A stretch of 64,000 nt of DNA from Shewanella donghaensis (GCF_007567505.1 NZ_CP041783.1:4216001-4280000); one strand, 5' to 3'. Counted from the first letter of the stretch, positions 34,753-44,448 are shown. The notes: generated by a model not told the origin, from the sequence alone. Numbers and translations are program-made.

Positions 34753-35658
34753 TTATTTCTCTAGCGCGATATCCCAATAAGCAGGGCTGCCGTAATAATT
34801 GGCAAAGTAATCAATAAAGGCACGCACTTTAGGCGCTAAAAGCCGAGACGTTGGGTACACCGCCCAAATTGCGGAATCCGATATTAATGGATAATCCTCT
34901 AATACCTCAATCAATTCACCATTTTTGAGTTGCTCATAGCTGCACCAAGTGGATGTCACCGTTAAGCCTAATCCATGAGCGCAGGCGTCACGCACTGCTT
35001 CACCGTTATCACCTTTGAAATTCCCTTTGGGTTTAATGGTGACTTCGCCTTTCTCTGTTTTGAAATGCCAGCTATCGAAACCCGATAAACAAATAAATTG
35101 GTGATTGAGAATATCTTCAGGGCTAGTGGGTTTGCCAAATTTAGCTAAATATTGCGGAGACGCACACACTATTCGATGATCAGGCGCTAGCTTTCTTGCA
35201 ACTAAAGTCGAGTCTTTAAGCTCGGCGTTACGGATAGCGATATCAAAACCACCTTCAACTAAATCTATGATTGAATCTGAAAAACGGCAGTCCACAGTGA
35301 GGCTTGGATAAGCAGCCATAAACGTTTCAAGCGCTGGGATAAGATGTAAACGGCCGAAAGATGCAGGCACGCTTACTCGCAATGTGCCGGTAGGCATTAC
35401 ACTGCCAGCGCCGACAGATGAACGAGCAGCTTCAACACTGGCCAGTACTTCCTCAGCATGGGGTAAGAAGGCTACACCTTCTTCAGTTAACGACACTTTG
35501 CGGGTGGTCCGATGGACTAAGCGAACCCCCAGTGCATCTTCAAGTTTATTGATATGTGAACTTGCCACAGCAGGCGAAAGGCCAAGCTCTTGCCCTGCAA
35601 CGCTAATATTAAAGGTGTTTGATAGACGTACAAATAGTTTTAAGTGTTCAATATTCAT
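34753..35658 (-). CDS. LysR-family regulator (CrgA/DmlR-like)
   Basis: This 301-residue regulator has an N-terminal winged helix (about 1-60; NISVAGQELGLSPAVASSHINKLEDALGVRLVHRTTRKVSLT) and a substrate-binding effector domain. HRTTRKVSLTEEG followed by GTLRVSVPASFGRLHLIP is the typical layout of the CrgA/DmlR/YafC-type LysR group. The long 662-bp region to the next gene (aspT, same outward direction) leaves it unclear whether it regulates aspT-aspD. Shine-Dalgarno sequence is weak. Confidence 0.88.
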   Translation of the reverse strand: MNIEHLKLFVRLSNTFNISVAGQELGLSPAVASSHINKLEDALGVRLVHRTTRKVSLTEEGVAFLPHAEEVLASVEAARSSVGAGSVMPTGTLRVSVPASFGRLHLIPALETFMAAYPSLTVDCRFSDSIIDLVEGGFDIAIRNAELKDSTLVARKLAPDHRIVCASPQYLAKFGKPTSPEDILNHQFICLSGFDSWHFKTEKGEVTIKPKGNFKGDNGEAVRDACAHGLGLTVTSTWCSYEQLKNGELIEVLEDYPLISDSAIWAVYPTSRLLAPKVRAFIDYFANYYGSPAYWDIALEK

Positions 35659-35910
35659 TGTTCAACAAACCTATTGTGGAATGGTATAGCGCATTATGGC
35701 TATCATCTAATAGTTTAATGGTCACTATGTCGACAGCTATGAAGATTACTATTTAGTTAACTATGTTGATAGGTATGGTTATAACGATAGTAGGTAAATA
35801 CCAATAAAAATTCGATAACCTATTGATAAATAGTATCCTTAATCATAGATAAACTTGAGTGATTATTAAAGGAGTGAGCCGCTACATATTATTCAATGAC
35901 TTTTATTGGG

Positions 35911-35946
35911 CTAAGCCTAACCCTAATCTTAAGCTTAACTCTAAAC
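35911..35946. repeat. Degenerate hexamer array (CTAANN)x6
   Basis: Six consecutive 6-base units: CTAAGC, CTAACC, CTAATC, TTAAGC, TTAACT, CTAAAC. The YTAA core is kept in all six while the last two bases vary. Confidence 0.7.
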
Positions 35947-35984
35947 AATGATTCATCATCGATAGAAACCTAAGTGGTTTTAGT

Positions 35985-36004
35985 CATTTCATTTCATTTC
36001 ATTT
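35985..36004. repeat. Pentanucleotide repeat (CATTT)x4
   Basis: Four perfect CATTT copies followed by a decayed copy, about 320 bp upstream of aspT. Confidence 0.85.
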
Positions 36005-36320
36005 CAATTAACTTTCTTTTACATCCTTTCTAAGAATTTTTTCTGCTTTTATTTAAATTAAGTTTATTTTAAGTGAATTATCCATCTTGAATAAATGGCA
36101 TAACAGATCTTAACTTCTATCTTTTCAGCTTGTTAGCTTCATCCCTTCACTTTATCAACACTTCCCAATTTAATTTTGATGGGTTTGGTCCATCAATTGG
36201 TATTAATTGATTAGTTGTTTCATCCCTATTATGTCTCCAGCAGCGAATGATGAGTCACTTTTTCAAGCTGTAAAACATGAAACCAAATTCTAAAAACTTA
36301 ACCTCTAGGCAATAATAATT

Positions 36321-38024
36321 ATGAATATTATTGAAAATTTATTTGCTGTATCGCCATATATCGCGCTGTTTATTACGCTCGCATTAGGTTATACCGTTGG
36401 CAAAATCACCATTGGACGTTTTGTCCTTGGTGGTGTCGCGGGAACCTTATTGATGGGTGTCATAATTGGTCAATTTGGTGTGCAGATCGACCCAGGTGTA
36501 AAAACCATCTTCTTCGCATTGTTCATCTACGCAGTAGGTTATCAAGGCGGCCCACAATTCTTTAGTGCACTTAACTTTAAGACTATCAACATTCTGCTAT
36601 CGGCAGTGGTGATGACTGTCTCTGGTTTAGTCTGTGTACTTGTCGCTGCTAAGTTCTTTGATCTTGATAGCGGTACTGCAGCAGGTCTTGCCGCTGGTGG
36701 CTTAACTCAGTCAGCCATTATTGGTACAGCAGGTGATGCTATTTCCAAACTTGGTGGTGTTACTGAAGAAGCTAAAAGCTTAATGCAAACCAACGTCGCA
36801 GTCGGTTACGCAGTCACTTATATCTTCGGCTCACTAGGTCCTATCTTAATGGTGTCATGGTTAATTCCTTCTTTTATGAAGTGGGATATCCGTGAAGAAG
36901 CCTTGAAACTAGCTGATAAATTATCAACGGGTAAACCTGATCTCGCACCTGGTGAATTCAATGCCATTACCGATTTAGTGTCTAGAGCTTATGAACTCGA
37001 TAGCCAAAGCCATTTGATTGGTAAAAATATTCAACAGGTCAATCGTGATTTGTTAGATGTTGCGATTGAAATGGTAACTCGTGAAGGTCAAACCATTGAA
37101 GCTGATAAATCTGTAGCACTTCAAGTGGGTGACGTGATTGTACTTACTGGACGTCGTGAAACGATTGCGAATAATGCTTCTGCTAAAGGTCATGAAGTGA
37201 TCTTGCCAGCGCAAACAACGCTGATAGAAGAAAACCGTCAGTTAATTGCTAAAAACGCTAAGTTTATCGGTAAAACCTTAGCGCAGATTAAAGCAGCAAC
37301 TAATAGTGATACGCGTCGTGGTGTTTATATTACTGACTTGATCCGTGGTGGGAATTCACAACTTATCAGCCCTGATTTAGTGGTTCATAAAGATGACATT
37401 ATCCAATTAACAGGTTCTGCCATTGATATAAATCGTGTCGAAAAGAGCATCGGTAAACGTTTGAGTTCCGCTTTTGTTACTGACTACGTGTTCTTTGGTA
37501 TTGGTATGGTTGCAGGCTTATTGATTGGCTTGATTAACTTTGAAATAGCAGGCATCCCAGTAACGATTGGTTCTGGTGCTGGTTGTTTAGTCTCTGGTTT
37601 GTTTATGGGTTGGTTACGAAGCCGTAAACCGAATACTGCAACCTTACCGCTGGGAGCAACAAACTTTCTTCGTGACTTTGGCTTAGCTGTATTTGTTGCC
37701 ATTATTGGTCTACAAGCCGGCCCTCAAGCAATTGATACTCTTAAAGAGCATGGTTTAACTCTGTTGTTCTTAGGTATGGCAGTGACCATCATTCCACAGA
37801 TTGTTTCGTTTATTTTCAATTATTACGTACTTAAGATTCGAAACCCTATTGAAGCGCTGGCTTGTATTGCTGGTGGACGCAGTGCTAACCCAGGTTTTGC
37901 CGCTTTACTTGAAAAAGCAGGTAATGCGACCCCTGTATTTGCCTTCACCGTCACTTACGCCATTGCCAATGTGTTGTTAACCCTTTGGGGACCAATCATT
38001 GTCGGCATTACCTCAGCTAGCTAG
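36321..38024 (+). CDS. aspT: Aspartate:alanine antiporter
   Basis: This 567-residue transporter belongs to the AAE family (YidE/YbjL-like). Two blocks of about five helices (about 10-180 and 390-565) flank a cytoplasmic region with two TrkA-C/RCK-type domains (about 205-375; VGDVIVLTGRRETI and KDDIIQLTGSA). Internal duplication is visible in the repeated phrases AGGLTQSAIIGTAGDA and AGGRSANPGFAALLEKAGNATP. It exchanges extracellular aspartate for the alanine made by the decarboxylase encoded 99 bp downstream. As intracellular decarboxylation consumes a proton, the cycle generates proton-motive force. An intercistronic hairpin separates the two genes. Confidence 0.93.
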   Translation: MNIIENLFAVSPYIALFITLALGYTVGKITIGRFVLGGVAGTLLMGVIIGQFGVQIDPGVKTIFFALFIYAVGYQGGPQFFSALNFKTINILLSAVVMTVSGLVCVLVAAKFFDLDSGTAAGLAAGGLTQSAIIGTAGDAISKLGGVTEEAKSLMQTNVAVGYAVTYIFGSLGPILMVSWLIPSFMKWDIREEALKLADKLSTGKPDLAPGEFNAITDLVSRAYELDSQSHLIGKNIQQVNRDLLDVAIEMVTREGQTIEADKSVALQVGDVIVLTGRRETIANNASAKGHEVILPAQTTLIEENRQLIAKNAKFIGKTLAQIKAATNSDTRRGVYITDLIRGGNSQLISPDLVVHKDDIIQLTGSAIDINRVEKSIGKRLSSAFVTDYVFFGIGMVAGLLIGLINFEIAGIPVTIGSGAGCLVSGLFMGWLRSRKPNTATLPLGATNFLRDFGLAVFVAIIGLQAGPQAIDTLKEHGLTLLFLGMAVTIIPQIVSFIFNYYVLKIRNPIEALACIAGGRSANPGFAALLEKAGNATPVFAFTVTYAIANVLLTLWGPIIVGITSAS

Positions 38025-38033
38025 TTAACCCCA

Positions 38034-38074
38034 GACGGCCGATGTTAGTCATAACCCCTCTAGCATCGGACGTC
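38034..38074 (+). promoter_or_regulatory. Intercistronic hairpin between aspT and aspD
   Basis: GACG and CCGATGTTAG pair with CTAGCATCGG and CGTC (14 bp with one G-U and one mismatch) around an 11-base loop, starting 10 bp after the aspT stop. There is no T-run. It may protect or process the mRNA and set the ratio of transporter to enzyme. Confidence 0.6.
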
Positions 38075-38123
38075 ACCCAAATTTGTTCAATTTATAAAAT
38101 TTAAGTTAATAAAGGTACATATT

Positions 38124-39743
38124 ATGACTACTCAAAATACCCCAGCTATTGCGGCAATTGATTTCACAAAATTCGCAGACTTAAGCCCATTCGAACTTAA
38201 AGACAAACTGATTGATGTCGCTAAGTCAGTACCTGATCGCGCTCTACTTGATGCCGGTCGTGGTAATCCTAATTTCTTGGCGACACTACCTCGTAAAGCG
38301 TTTGTTGGTTTAGGTGAGTTCGCTATTGAAGAATCTGAACGCACTTACTCATACTTAAACGAAGGTTTTGGTGGCATTCCTGATGGTGTTGGGATTGTTG
38401 AACGCTTTGATACTTTTGCTAAAGCGAATAAAGCCAAAGAAGGCGTACAGTTTTTACAAAAAGCAGTGAGCTATGCAAAAGATCGTTTAGGCATTGAAAA
38501 GCAAGTATTCCTTAACGAATTTGTTAATGCATACCTAGCGTGTAACTACCCAGTACCTCCACGTATGCTGACTAACATTGAAAAAGTTGTTAAGCAGTAC
38601 ATTGGCGAAGAAATGTATGGCACTGTGCCAATGAATGAAGACTTTGATTTGTTTGCTACTGAAGGTGGCACAGCGTCAATGACGTATACATTTGCGACTA
38701 TGTTCCATAATGGTTTACTTAAAAAAGGCGATAAAATTGCGTTAACAACACCAATCTTTACGCCTTACTTAGAAATACCAGAGCTTGCTGAGTATGACTT
38801 AGAAGTTGTCGAAATTCGTTTAGATGAAGAAACTTGGCAGTTACCGCAGTCAGAAATTGAAAAACTCGCTGACAAAGACATTAAGCTATTATGTGTTGTT
38901 AACCCTGCAAACCCAGCATCGGTTAAGTTTTCTGATGACACCATGACAAGGCTTGCTGATTTTGTGAATACACAACGCAGTGACTTATTCATTATTACTG
39001 ATGATGTATATAGTACTTTTGCTGATAACTTCGTGTCGTTGTTTGCAACACTGCCATACAACACATTATGTGTGTATTCGTTCTCTAAATACTTTGGCGC
39101 AACAGGCTGGCGTTTAGGCACTATTGGTATTCATCACAAAAATGTATTTGATGATGCTATGCGTGCATTACCTGAAGCTCACCAGCTGCAATTGGATAAT
39201 CGCTATAAAACAATGACGCCAGAACCTCGCGATGTGAAGTTTATTGACCGTATCGTAGCTGATAGCCGTGCAGTCGCATTAAATCACACTGCAGGCTTAT
39301 CATTACCACAACAAGTGCAAATGGCATTGTTCTCTTTAAGTTGTCTAATGGACATCGAAGGTAACTACAAAGCCGCTTGTAAACGTATTATTCGTGAACG
39401 TTATATTACCTTGTACAAAAATATGGGCATTGAAGTTGAAGCGAATGAAGATCGTGTTGATTACTACACTTTACTTGAGCTTGATACGTTAGGTGGCAAG
39501 TTATTTGGTGCTGAATTTGTTGAATGGTTTAAAGCTAATGGCAAAGGTAAAGACTTCTTATTTGTGCTTGCTCATAAAACCGGCGTGATTTTACTTCCAG
39601 GTAAAGGTTTTGATGTTGTGCATTCATCTGTACGTGTATCACTTGCGAACTTAACGCATCATGAATATGAGTTAATTGGTCGCGAAACCCGTATCGTATT
39701 GAATGAGTACTTTGTTGAATATCAAGCAACACTAAGCGCTTAA
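38124..39743 (+). CDS. aspD: Aspartate 4-decarboxylase (PLP-dependent)
   Basis: This 539-residue fold-type I PLP enzyme decarboxylates L-aspartate at the beta-carboxyl to give L-alanine and CO2, and has side transaminase activity. The PLP lysine lies in YSFSKYFGATGWRLGTIG; the ring-contacting Asp/Tyr are in ITDDVYSTF; NPANPAS matches the aminotransferase substrate loop. Its length (over 500 aa) and N-terminal extension distinguish it from ordinary aspartate aminotransferases. AAAGG precedes the ATG. It forms an operon with aspT, and its product alanine is exported by AspT. A terminator follows about 80 bp later. Confidence 0.94.
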   Translation: MTTQNTPAIAAIDFTKFADLSPFELKDKLIDVAKSVPDRALLDAGRGNPNFLATLPRKAFVGLGEFAIEESERTYSYLNEGFGGIPDGVGIVERFDTFAKANKAKEGVQFLQKAVSYAKDRLGIEKQVFLNEFVNAYLACNYPVPPRMLTNIEKVVKQYIGEEMYGTVPMNEDFDLFATEGGTASMTYTFATMFHNGLLKKGDKIALTTPIFTPYLEIPELAEYDLEVVEIRLDEETWQLPQSEIEKLADKDIKLLCVVNPANPASVKFSDDTMTRLADFVNTQRSDLFIITDDVYSTFADNFVSLFATLPYNTLCVYSFSKYFGATGWRLGTIGIHHKNVFDDAMRALPEAHQLQLDNRYKTMTPEPRDVKFIDRIVADSRAVALNHTAGLSLPQQVQMALFSLSCLMDIEGNYKAACKRIIRERYITLYKNMGIEVEANEDRVDYYTLLELDTLGGKLFGAEFVEWFKANGKGKDFLFVLAHKTGVILLPGKGFDVVHSSVRVSLANLTHHEYELIGRETRIVLNEYFVEYQATLSA

Positions 39744-39824
39744 CTCGTCGTTGAGTGAGCTGCTTATTTGTTGCTTGGTTAGCTGCTTAGTTATTTGTTG
39801 AGCTAGTCGCTTTAGGTAAACATT

Positions 39825-39854
39825 AAAACGCCAATCATTTGATTGGCGTTTTTT
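39825..39854 (+). terminator. Intrinsic terminator of aspT-aspD
   Basis: AAAACGCCAATCA pairs with TGATTGGCGTTTT (13 bp, TT loop), then TT. It is related in design to the terminators at 16879 and 25371. Confidence 0.93.
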
Positions 39855-40011
39855 ATATCTTTAGATCGAGAAAGCGATAGTTTAGCCTGACTTTTAGCTG
39901 CTTTATAAATAATAATTAACATTAACAATTAGTCATTTAAACCGTTTAGACGCATTTTTCAGCTAGTATCCCGTTAAGGTGTCAAATTGACTTTCAAGCA
40001 TGAGGCGAGAT

Positions 40012-40368
40012 ATGAAAAAGTTATTAGTATGTGGTTTATTATTTGCTTCAACAACCGCTGTAGCAGCTAGCAATGTCAATCAAGGCGGTTTTTTGGGGCC
40101 AACTCGTGGCAGTGTCGACACGATTGATAAAGCGCTTGAGGCCAAAGATGATACGCCAGCGGTACTGACCGGTTATATTGTTGAATCCTTGGGTGATGAA
40201 GAGTATCGCTTCCGAGATGATAGTGGCGAAATGATTGTTGAAATTGACGATAAAAATTGGAAAGGCATTGAAGCTACCCCTGAGACTAAGTTAACTCTGC
40301 TTGGCGAGATTGATAGCAAATGGTCTACGACTAATCTCGATGTTGATACTGTTCGATTAGCTGATTAA
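40012..40368 (+). CDS. YgiW/YdeI-type BOF (bacterial OB-fold) periplasmic protein
   Basis: This 118-residue exported protein has a Sec signal peptide (MKKLLVCGLLFASTTAVAA) and a single OB-fold domain. The phrase QGGFLGP near the mature N-terminus and AVLTGYIVESLGDEEYRFRDDSGEMIVEIDD are characteristic of the YgiW/YdeI stress-tolerance family. These small proteins bind ligands in the periplasm; the ligand is not established. GAGG precedes the ATG at 40012; a second in-frame ATG lies at 40000. It is monocistronic with a strong terminator about 105 bp downstream. Confidence 0.92.
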   Translation: MKKLLVCGLLFASTTAVAASNVNQGGFLGPTRGSVDTIDKALEAKDDTPAVLTGYIVESLGDEEYRFRDDSGEMIVEIDDKNWKGIEATPETKLTLLGEIDSKWSTTNLDVDTVRLAD

Positions 40369-40473
40369 ATAACGCCTGTTAAATGAGGGTGCCTATAGGC
40401 GGTAATTGCTAATGCAATTACTCTTACTCTTAGTCATACAATCACTGCGGCGACTTACCATCTCGAATGGATA

Positions 40474-40509
40474 AATGAAAGTGGGGGAGCCCCCACTTTC
40501 ATTGTTTTT
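40474..40509 (+). terminator. Intrinsic terminator after the BOF gene
   Basis: A perfect 14-bp stem (AATGAAAGTGGGGG and complement) closed by a 2-base gap is followed by GTTTTT. The stem is unusually stable for this AT-rich region. Confidence 0.9.
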
Positions 40510-40559
40510 AAAGTAAGCTTTATTAGAGAGTGAAAACAGCTTGCTCTTATTTAAACTTC

Positions 40560-41420
40560 TTACTTAGGCTCTTTACTCAGAACAGCATCAATATCTGCAG
40601 CACTATGGCGTTCTCTCAGTTGTTCCCATTCTTCGCCCCAAGTACGATTAACAATGCGTCCGCGCTTAACCCCAACTCTATGCTCTAGTTCCTTTGCCCA
40701 GCGCATCAAGTTCGGGTAGCTTTCCACATCTAAAAACTCCGCTGCATCATAAAGGTTACCCAGAACGAGGTTACCGTACCATGGCCAAATGGCCATATCT
40801 GCGATGGTGTATTCATCTCCAGAAATATAGGTGTTATTGGCTAATTGCTTATCAAGCACATCAAGTTGACGTTTGGTTTCCATCGCAAAACGATTAATCG
40901 GATATTCAAACTTCTCCGGTGCATAAGCATAGAAATGACCGAATCCACCACCCAGATAAGGCGCTGAACCTTGCAACCAAAATAGCCAGTTGAGGGTTTC
41001 AGTTCGCTCAGCAAAGTCTTTTGGTAAGAAGTGACCGAACTTATCAGCCAAATAAACTAGAATCGCGCCAGATTCAAAAACTCGCACAGCTTTCGTGCCT
41101 GAGTTATCTGACAATGCGGGGATTTTTGAGTTTGGGTTGATAGCCACAAAACCTGAAGAAAACTGGTCACTCTCGCCAATATTAATCAGATAAGCATCGT
41201 ATTCAGCTTCAGTTATGCCGAGGGCTAGTAACTCTTCTAGCATGATGGTGACTTTCTGGCCGTTGGGCGTTGCTAAGGAATGCAGCTGTATTGGATTAGC
41301 GCCAACGGGTAACACTTTTTCGAGTCGCGAACCTGAATCCGGTCGGTTAATACTGGCCCATTGACCTCCATTTTCTTGCTCCATAGTCCAGACTTTTGGC
41401 GGTACAAATTCGTTGGTCAT
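40560..41420 (-). CDS. yghU: Glutathione-dependent disulfide-bond oxidoreductase (GST fold)
   Basis: This 286-residue cytosolic protein of the nu-class GST family acts as a disulfide reductase using glutathione. The N-terminal region aligns by eye with E. coli YghU (PPKVW, INRPDSG, LPVGANPIQLHSLATPNGQKVTIMLEELLALG), followed by the thioredoxin-fold GSH site (NPNSKIPAL, ESGAILVYLA) and the all-helical GST C-terminal domain (YTIADMAIWPW). ATG at 41420 gives AAGGA correct spacing; another ATG lies directly before it. It appears monocistronic. Confidence 0.94.
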   Translation of the reverse strand: MTNEFVPPKVWTMEQENGGQWASINRPDSGSRLEKVLPVGANPIQLHSLATPNGQKVTIMLEELLALGITEAEYDAYLINIGESDQFSSGFVAINPNSKIPALSDNSGTKAVRVFESGAILVYLADKFGHFLPKDFAERTETLNWLFWLQGSAPYLGGGFGHFYAYAPEKFEYPINRFAMETKRQLDVLDKQLANNTYISGDEYTIADMAIWPWYGNLVLGNLYDAAEFLDVESYPNLMRWAKELEHRVGVKRGRIVNRTWGEEWEQLRERHSAADIDAVLSKEPK

Positions 41421-41620
41421 CATGTTTCCTTATTTGTTTAATCATATTTCATGTAAAAAGGAACTGCTTTTATACAATAGATATAGGGGCCTTTTATGTG
41501 GTTAACAATGCCAGCACCGATATATCCTCATAACGTCTAGTTATTAATAAGCTGCGAATATCATATTAGCCTTGTGTAAACGAAAGTGTATGACGCAACC
41601 ATTGAATTATGCGCTGATAA

Positions 41621-41654
41621 AAAATGCCAGTTCAGTAAACTGAACTGGCATTTT
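41621..41654 (-). terminator. Intrinsic terminator of the pepO-like gene
   Basis: A 15-bp perfect stem (AAAATGCCAGTTCAG and complement) with a 4-base loop. On the minus strand it is followed by a run of T residues, about 60 bp after the peptidase stop codon. Confidence 0.93.
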
Positions 41655-41710
41655 ATTGGTAATTATTCAGTGATTATGAGCATCGGCTCAGGCAAACTTC
41701 ATGGTATACA

Positions 41711-43795
41711 TTACCAAATACGTACACGCTCATCTTCAGGTAAGTAAAGCTTGTCGCCTGGCTTCACATCAAAGGCTTTGTACCATGCATCATGGTTACG
41801 TGGTGCTAATGCGCGGTAACGTCCTGGCGCGTGAGTACCCGCTCGAAGCTGACTTAACATACTTTGCTCAGTACGTTTTTCTTTCCAAACTTGTGCCCAA
41901 GCTAAGAAGAAACGTTGATCACCAGTGAGGCCATCAATAATCGGTGCTTCTTTGCCGTTTAAGCTTAATTGATAAGCGTTGTAAGCCATTGCTAAGCCAC
42001 CCACATCGCCGATATTTTCACCAAGGCTGTTACGGCCATTAACGAAGTTTTCAGGGATGGGTTCATAAGCGCTATATTGTGCTGCAAGCTGGTCGGCTTT
42101 GGCATCAAATGCGGCTCTATCAGAGTCCGTCCACCAATTGCGTTGAATACCGTTGGCGTCTGATTTTGAACCTTGGTCATCAAATCCATGACCCATTTCA
42201 TGACCAATAACGGCGCCAATGCCACCGTAGTTAACGGCTGCATCTGCATTAGGGTCAAAGAATGGTGGCTGTAAAATGGCGGCAGGGAATACAATCTCGT
42301 TGAATGAACTATTGTAATAGGCATTCACAAATTGTGGCGTCATGCCCCAACGGTTACGGTCGGTTTTCTTCAGTTCTTTTGCGACGCTATCTGCGTGGAA
42401 ATACTGACGTAGATTATGGATGTTGTTGACTAAATCTTTGCTATTCAGTGATAAACCATCAAACTGTTGCCATACATCGGGGTAACCAATTTTTGGTTTA
42501 AATGCCGCAAGTTTAGCGTGTGCATTGACTTTAGTTTCAGCACCCATCCAATCTAGGCCATCAATACGTTGACCGAGAGATGTACGTAAGTTCTCAACTA
42601 ACTCAGCCATTTGCTGCTTTGATGACTCAGGGAAGTAGCGAGCAACGTAGACTTTACCAATCGCAAAACCTAATGATTGCGTACCTGACATTTCAGCTAC
42701 AGCTCGTTTCCAACGTGGTTTAGGCTCTTCTTGTCCACTTAATTCTTTGCCGTAAAAAGCAAAGCTCGTGTTGTAGATATCTTCAGACAATAACTCAGCA
42801 TTGTTACTAATGGTATGGAACTTAAGGTAATCCTGCCAAACATTAAGTGGCTGCTGATTAACGAGGTTAATCATTGCTTTAACTGGCTCAGGCTGAGAGA
42901 TATTAAGTTGCGGGATTTGGTAACCTGTTTGCTCAATAAACAGATCCCAATTAAAGCCTGGGTATTGCGCGGCTAAATCAGCACGTTTAACTTGGTTGAG
43001 GGTAAGGTCGCGATTACGACGTTTTTCTCTTGGCCATTGGCCCTCTGCAATTTTTGTTTCCAACGCTAGAATGGCTTCAGCACGAGCTGCGCCATCAGTG
43101 ACACCTGTAAAAGCGAGCATGGCTGTAATGTGTTCAACATAGGCTTTGCGGATTTTTACGAAGCGTTCGCTGTCTTCAAGATAGTAAGAACGATCAGGTA
43201 AACCTAATCCTCCTGCGCCAATAGACATTTCGTATTGGTCAGGATTTAAACGGTTAAACCACATCCCGCCCGAAATAGGTGACTCAGCATCGGTTAACCA
43301 TGCTTGGCCGAAGACTTTGGTTAAATCATCGGTGTTACTAATACTTGTGATGGTATCTAGGGTGTTTTGAATTGGACTAACACCTAATTTATTAATGGTA
43401 TCCGTGTCCATATAAGCAGTATAAAAATCAGCGATGAGTTGCTCATCTGCATTTAAATCACTACGACTGGCGATATCATCAATAATTTCTTTTACTTGGG
43501 CTTCACTGCGCTCAGCTAATGCGGTAAATGCGCCAAAACGGGTCTTATCAGCTGGCATGTCAAAGTTGTCATACCAAGTTCCGCTGGCATACATAAAGAA
43601 GTCATCACCTGGTTTAACTGCTTCATTGCGGGCGCTTAAATCAACGCCAAAGCTACCGAGTTCGGCTGCGCCTTTACTGGTTTGGGCTTCGGCTTGTACT
43701 GTTGCGGGTTTGTCATTGCTCATTTTCACATCTGATGTACCGCAAGCACTTAAAAATGTGCTGGCGAGGGCAATGGCTATTAAGGACTTTTTCAT
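41711..43795 (-). CDS. M13-family metallopeptidase lipoprotein (PepO-like)
   Basis: This 694-residue zinc endopeptidase belongs to the neprilysin family. It has a lipoprotein signal (LSAC, Cys19, Gly at +2), an N-terminal M13 domain, and a C-terminal catalytic domain with HEMGHGFDDQG (zinc-binding HExxH) and ENIGDVGG (third ligand Glu and Asp). It ends in VRIW, close to the conserved family C-terminus (usually CxxW). It probably degrades peptides at the outer membrane. AAGGAA lies somewhat far (about 12 bases) from the ATG. It is monocistronic with a good terminator. Confidence 0.94.
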   Translation of the reverse strand: MKKSLIAIALASTFLSACGTSDVKMSNDKPATVQAEAQTSKGAAELGSFGVDLSARNEAVKPGDDFFMYASGTWYDNFDMPADKTRFGAFTALAERSEAQVKEIIDDIASRSDLNADEQLIADFYTAYMDTDTINKLGVSPIQNTLDTITSISNTDDLTKVFGQAWLTDAESPISGGMWFNRLNPDQYEMSIGAGGLGLPDRSYYLEDSERFVKIRKAYVEHITAMLAFTGVTDGAARAEAILALETKIAEGQWPREKRRNRDLTLNQVKRADLAAQYPGFNWDLFIEQTGYQIPQLNISQPEPVKAMINLVNQQPLNVWQDYLKFHTISNNAELLSEDIYNTSFAFYGKELSGQEEPKPRWKRAVAEMSGTQSLGFAIGKVYVARYFPESSKQQMAELVENLRTSLGQRIDGLDWMGAETKVNAHAKLAAFKPKIGYPDVWQQFDGLSLNSKDLVNNIHNLRQYFHADSVAKELKKTDRNRWGMTPQFVNAYYNSSFNEIVFPAAILQPPFFDPNADAAVNYGGIGAVIGHEMGHGFDDQGSKSDANGIQRNWWTDSDRAAFDAKADQLAAQYSAYEPIPENFVNGRNSLGENIGDVGGLAMAYNAYQLSLNGKEAPIIDGLTGDQRFFLAWAQVWKEKRTEQSMLSQLRAGTHAPGRYRALAPRNHDAWYKAFDVKPGDKLYLPEDERVRIW

Positions 43796-44069
43796 TATTA
43801 TGTTCTTCCTTGCTAAGATTTATTTGCTTGTCAAAATACCACTCCATATTCGTAGACTGTGAAAAAATGTCAAGTCTGTAATTGTTAGCAAGTTTTAGCG
43901 AATAACTTTTATGTATACTAACGGGTATTTTGTGTATAAATAGGTTAGAAAACTCATTTATAGCCTTTCATTTCGCTAAGTTGACCCACAAAGTCGACTT
44001 ACGAGAGCCGATTCAAGGGCTATTAAAAATCACAATATCAGTTAATTAATCAAGCGATGTAGGCTGGCA

Positions 44070-44390
44070 ATGTCAAAAGCACAATCTAATAATAAACAAT
44101 CAATTATGATTATTCTAAGTCTGGTATTAGCAACGGTTTCAGCGGTTGCTTATATTAATAAAGCTAACGAAAGCCATACGCCAGAAACGTGGACCTCATT
44201 CGTGTATAAAAATGGCTATGAATCGGCAAGTTACCTTAGACAAGATGGTTTTGATGACTATGCTTCTTGCAAAGTGTATTCCCAAGATATGTCTGACACT
44301 TATAACAGTGCGCCTTGGCAGTGTGGTTCTAAATGTCGTTTTGATTCTATGAGACAAGGGTTTGAGTGTGAGTCGATGGTTAACGATTGA
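44070..44390 (+). CDS. Hypothetical membrane-anchored Cys-containing protein
   Basis: This 106-residue protein has a single N-terminal hydrophobic segment (about 12-29) that may be an anchor or signal, then a polar domain of about 75 residues. The domain has four Cys (in YASCKVY, WQCGSKCRF and FECES), enough for two disulfides if it is periplasmic. I recognise no family. It is convergent with the EF-hand protein gene, with a shared hairpin terminator. Confidence 0.7.
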   Translation: MSKAQSNNKQSIMIILSLVLATVSAVAYINKANESHTPETWTSFVYKNGYESASYLRQDGFDDYASCKVYSQDMSDTYNSAPWQCGSKCRFDSMRQGFECESMVND

Positions 44391-44421
44391 TGCTGAAGGC
44401 TTTTAACTGAAATAGAATATA

Positions 44422-44448
44422 AAAATGCGGCGCTGTTGGCCGTATTTT
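44422..44448. terminator. Bidirectional terminator between convergent genes
   Basis: AAAATGCGGC pairs with GCCGTATTTT (one G-U or A-C wobble depending on strand) around a 7-base loop; A- and T-tracts at both ends allow use in both directions. Confidence 0.75.

Larger units (their letters stand above)
35659..36320. other. 662-bp regulatory region upstream of aspT
   Basis: No ORF. It contains two simple repeats: six imperfect 6-base units of the form CTAANN/TTAANN at 35911-35946, and CATTT x4 at 35985-36004. Several AT-rich stretches could be promoters for the divergent lysR and aspT genes, but I cannot single one out. Confidence 0.5.

Noticed and set aside
35911-35946. Telomere-like repeat
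   Set aside because: The units resemble CTAANN only loosely and lie in mid-chromosomal intergenic DNA; there is no hairpin end or plasmid context.
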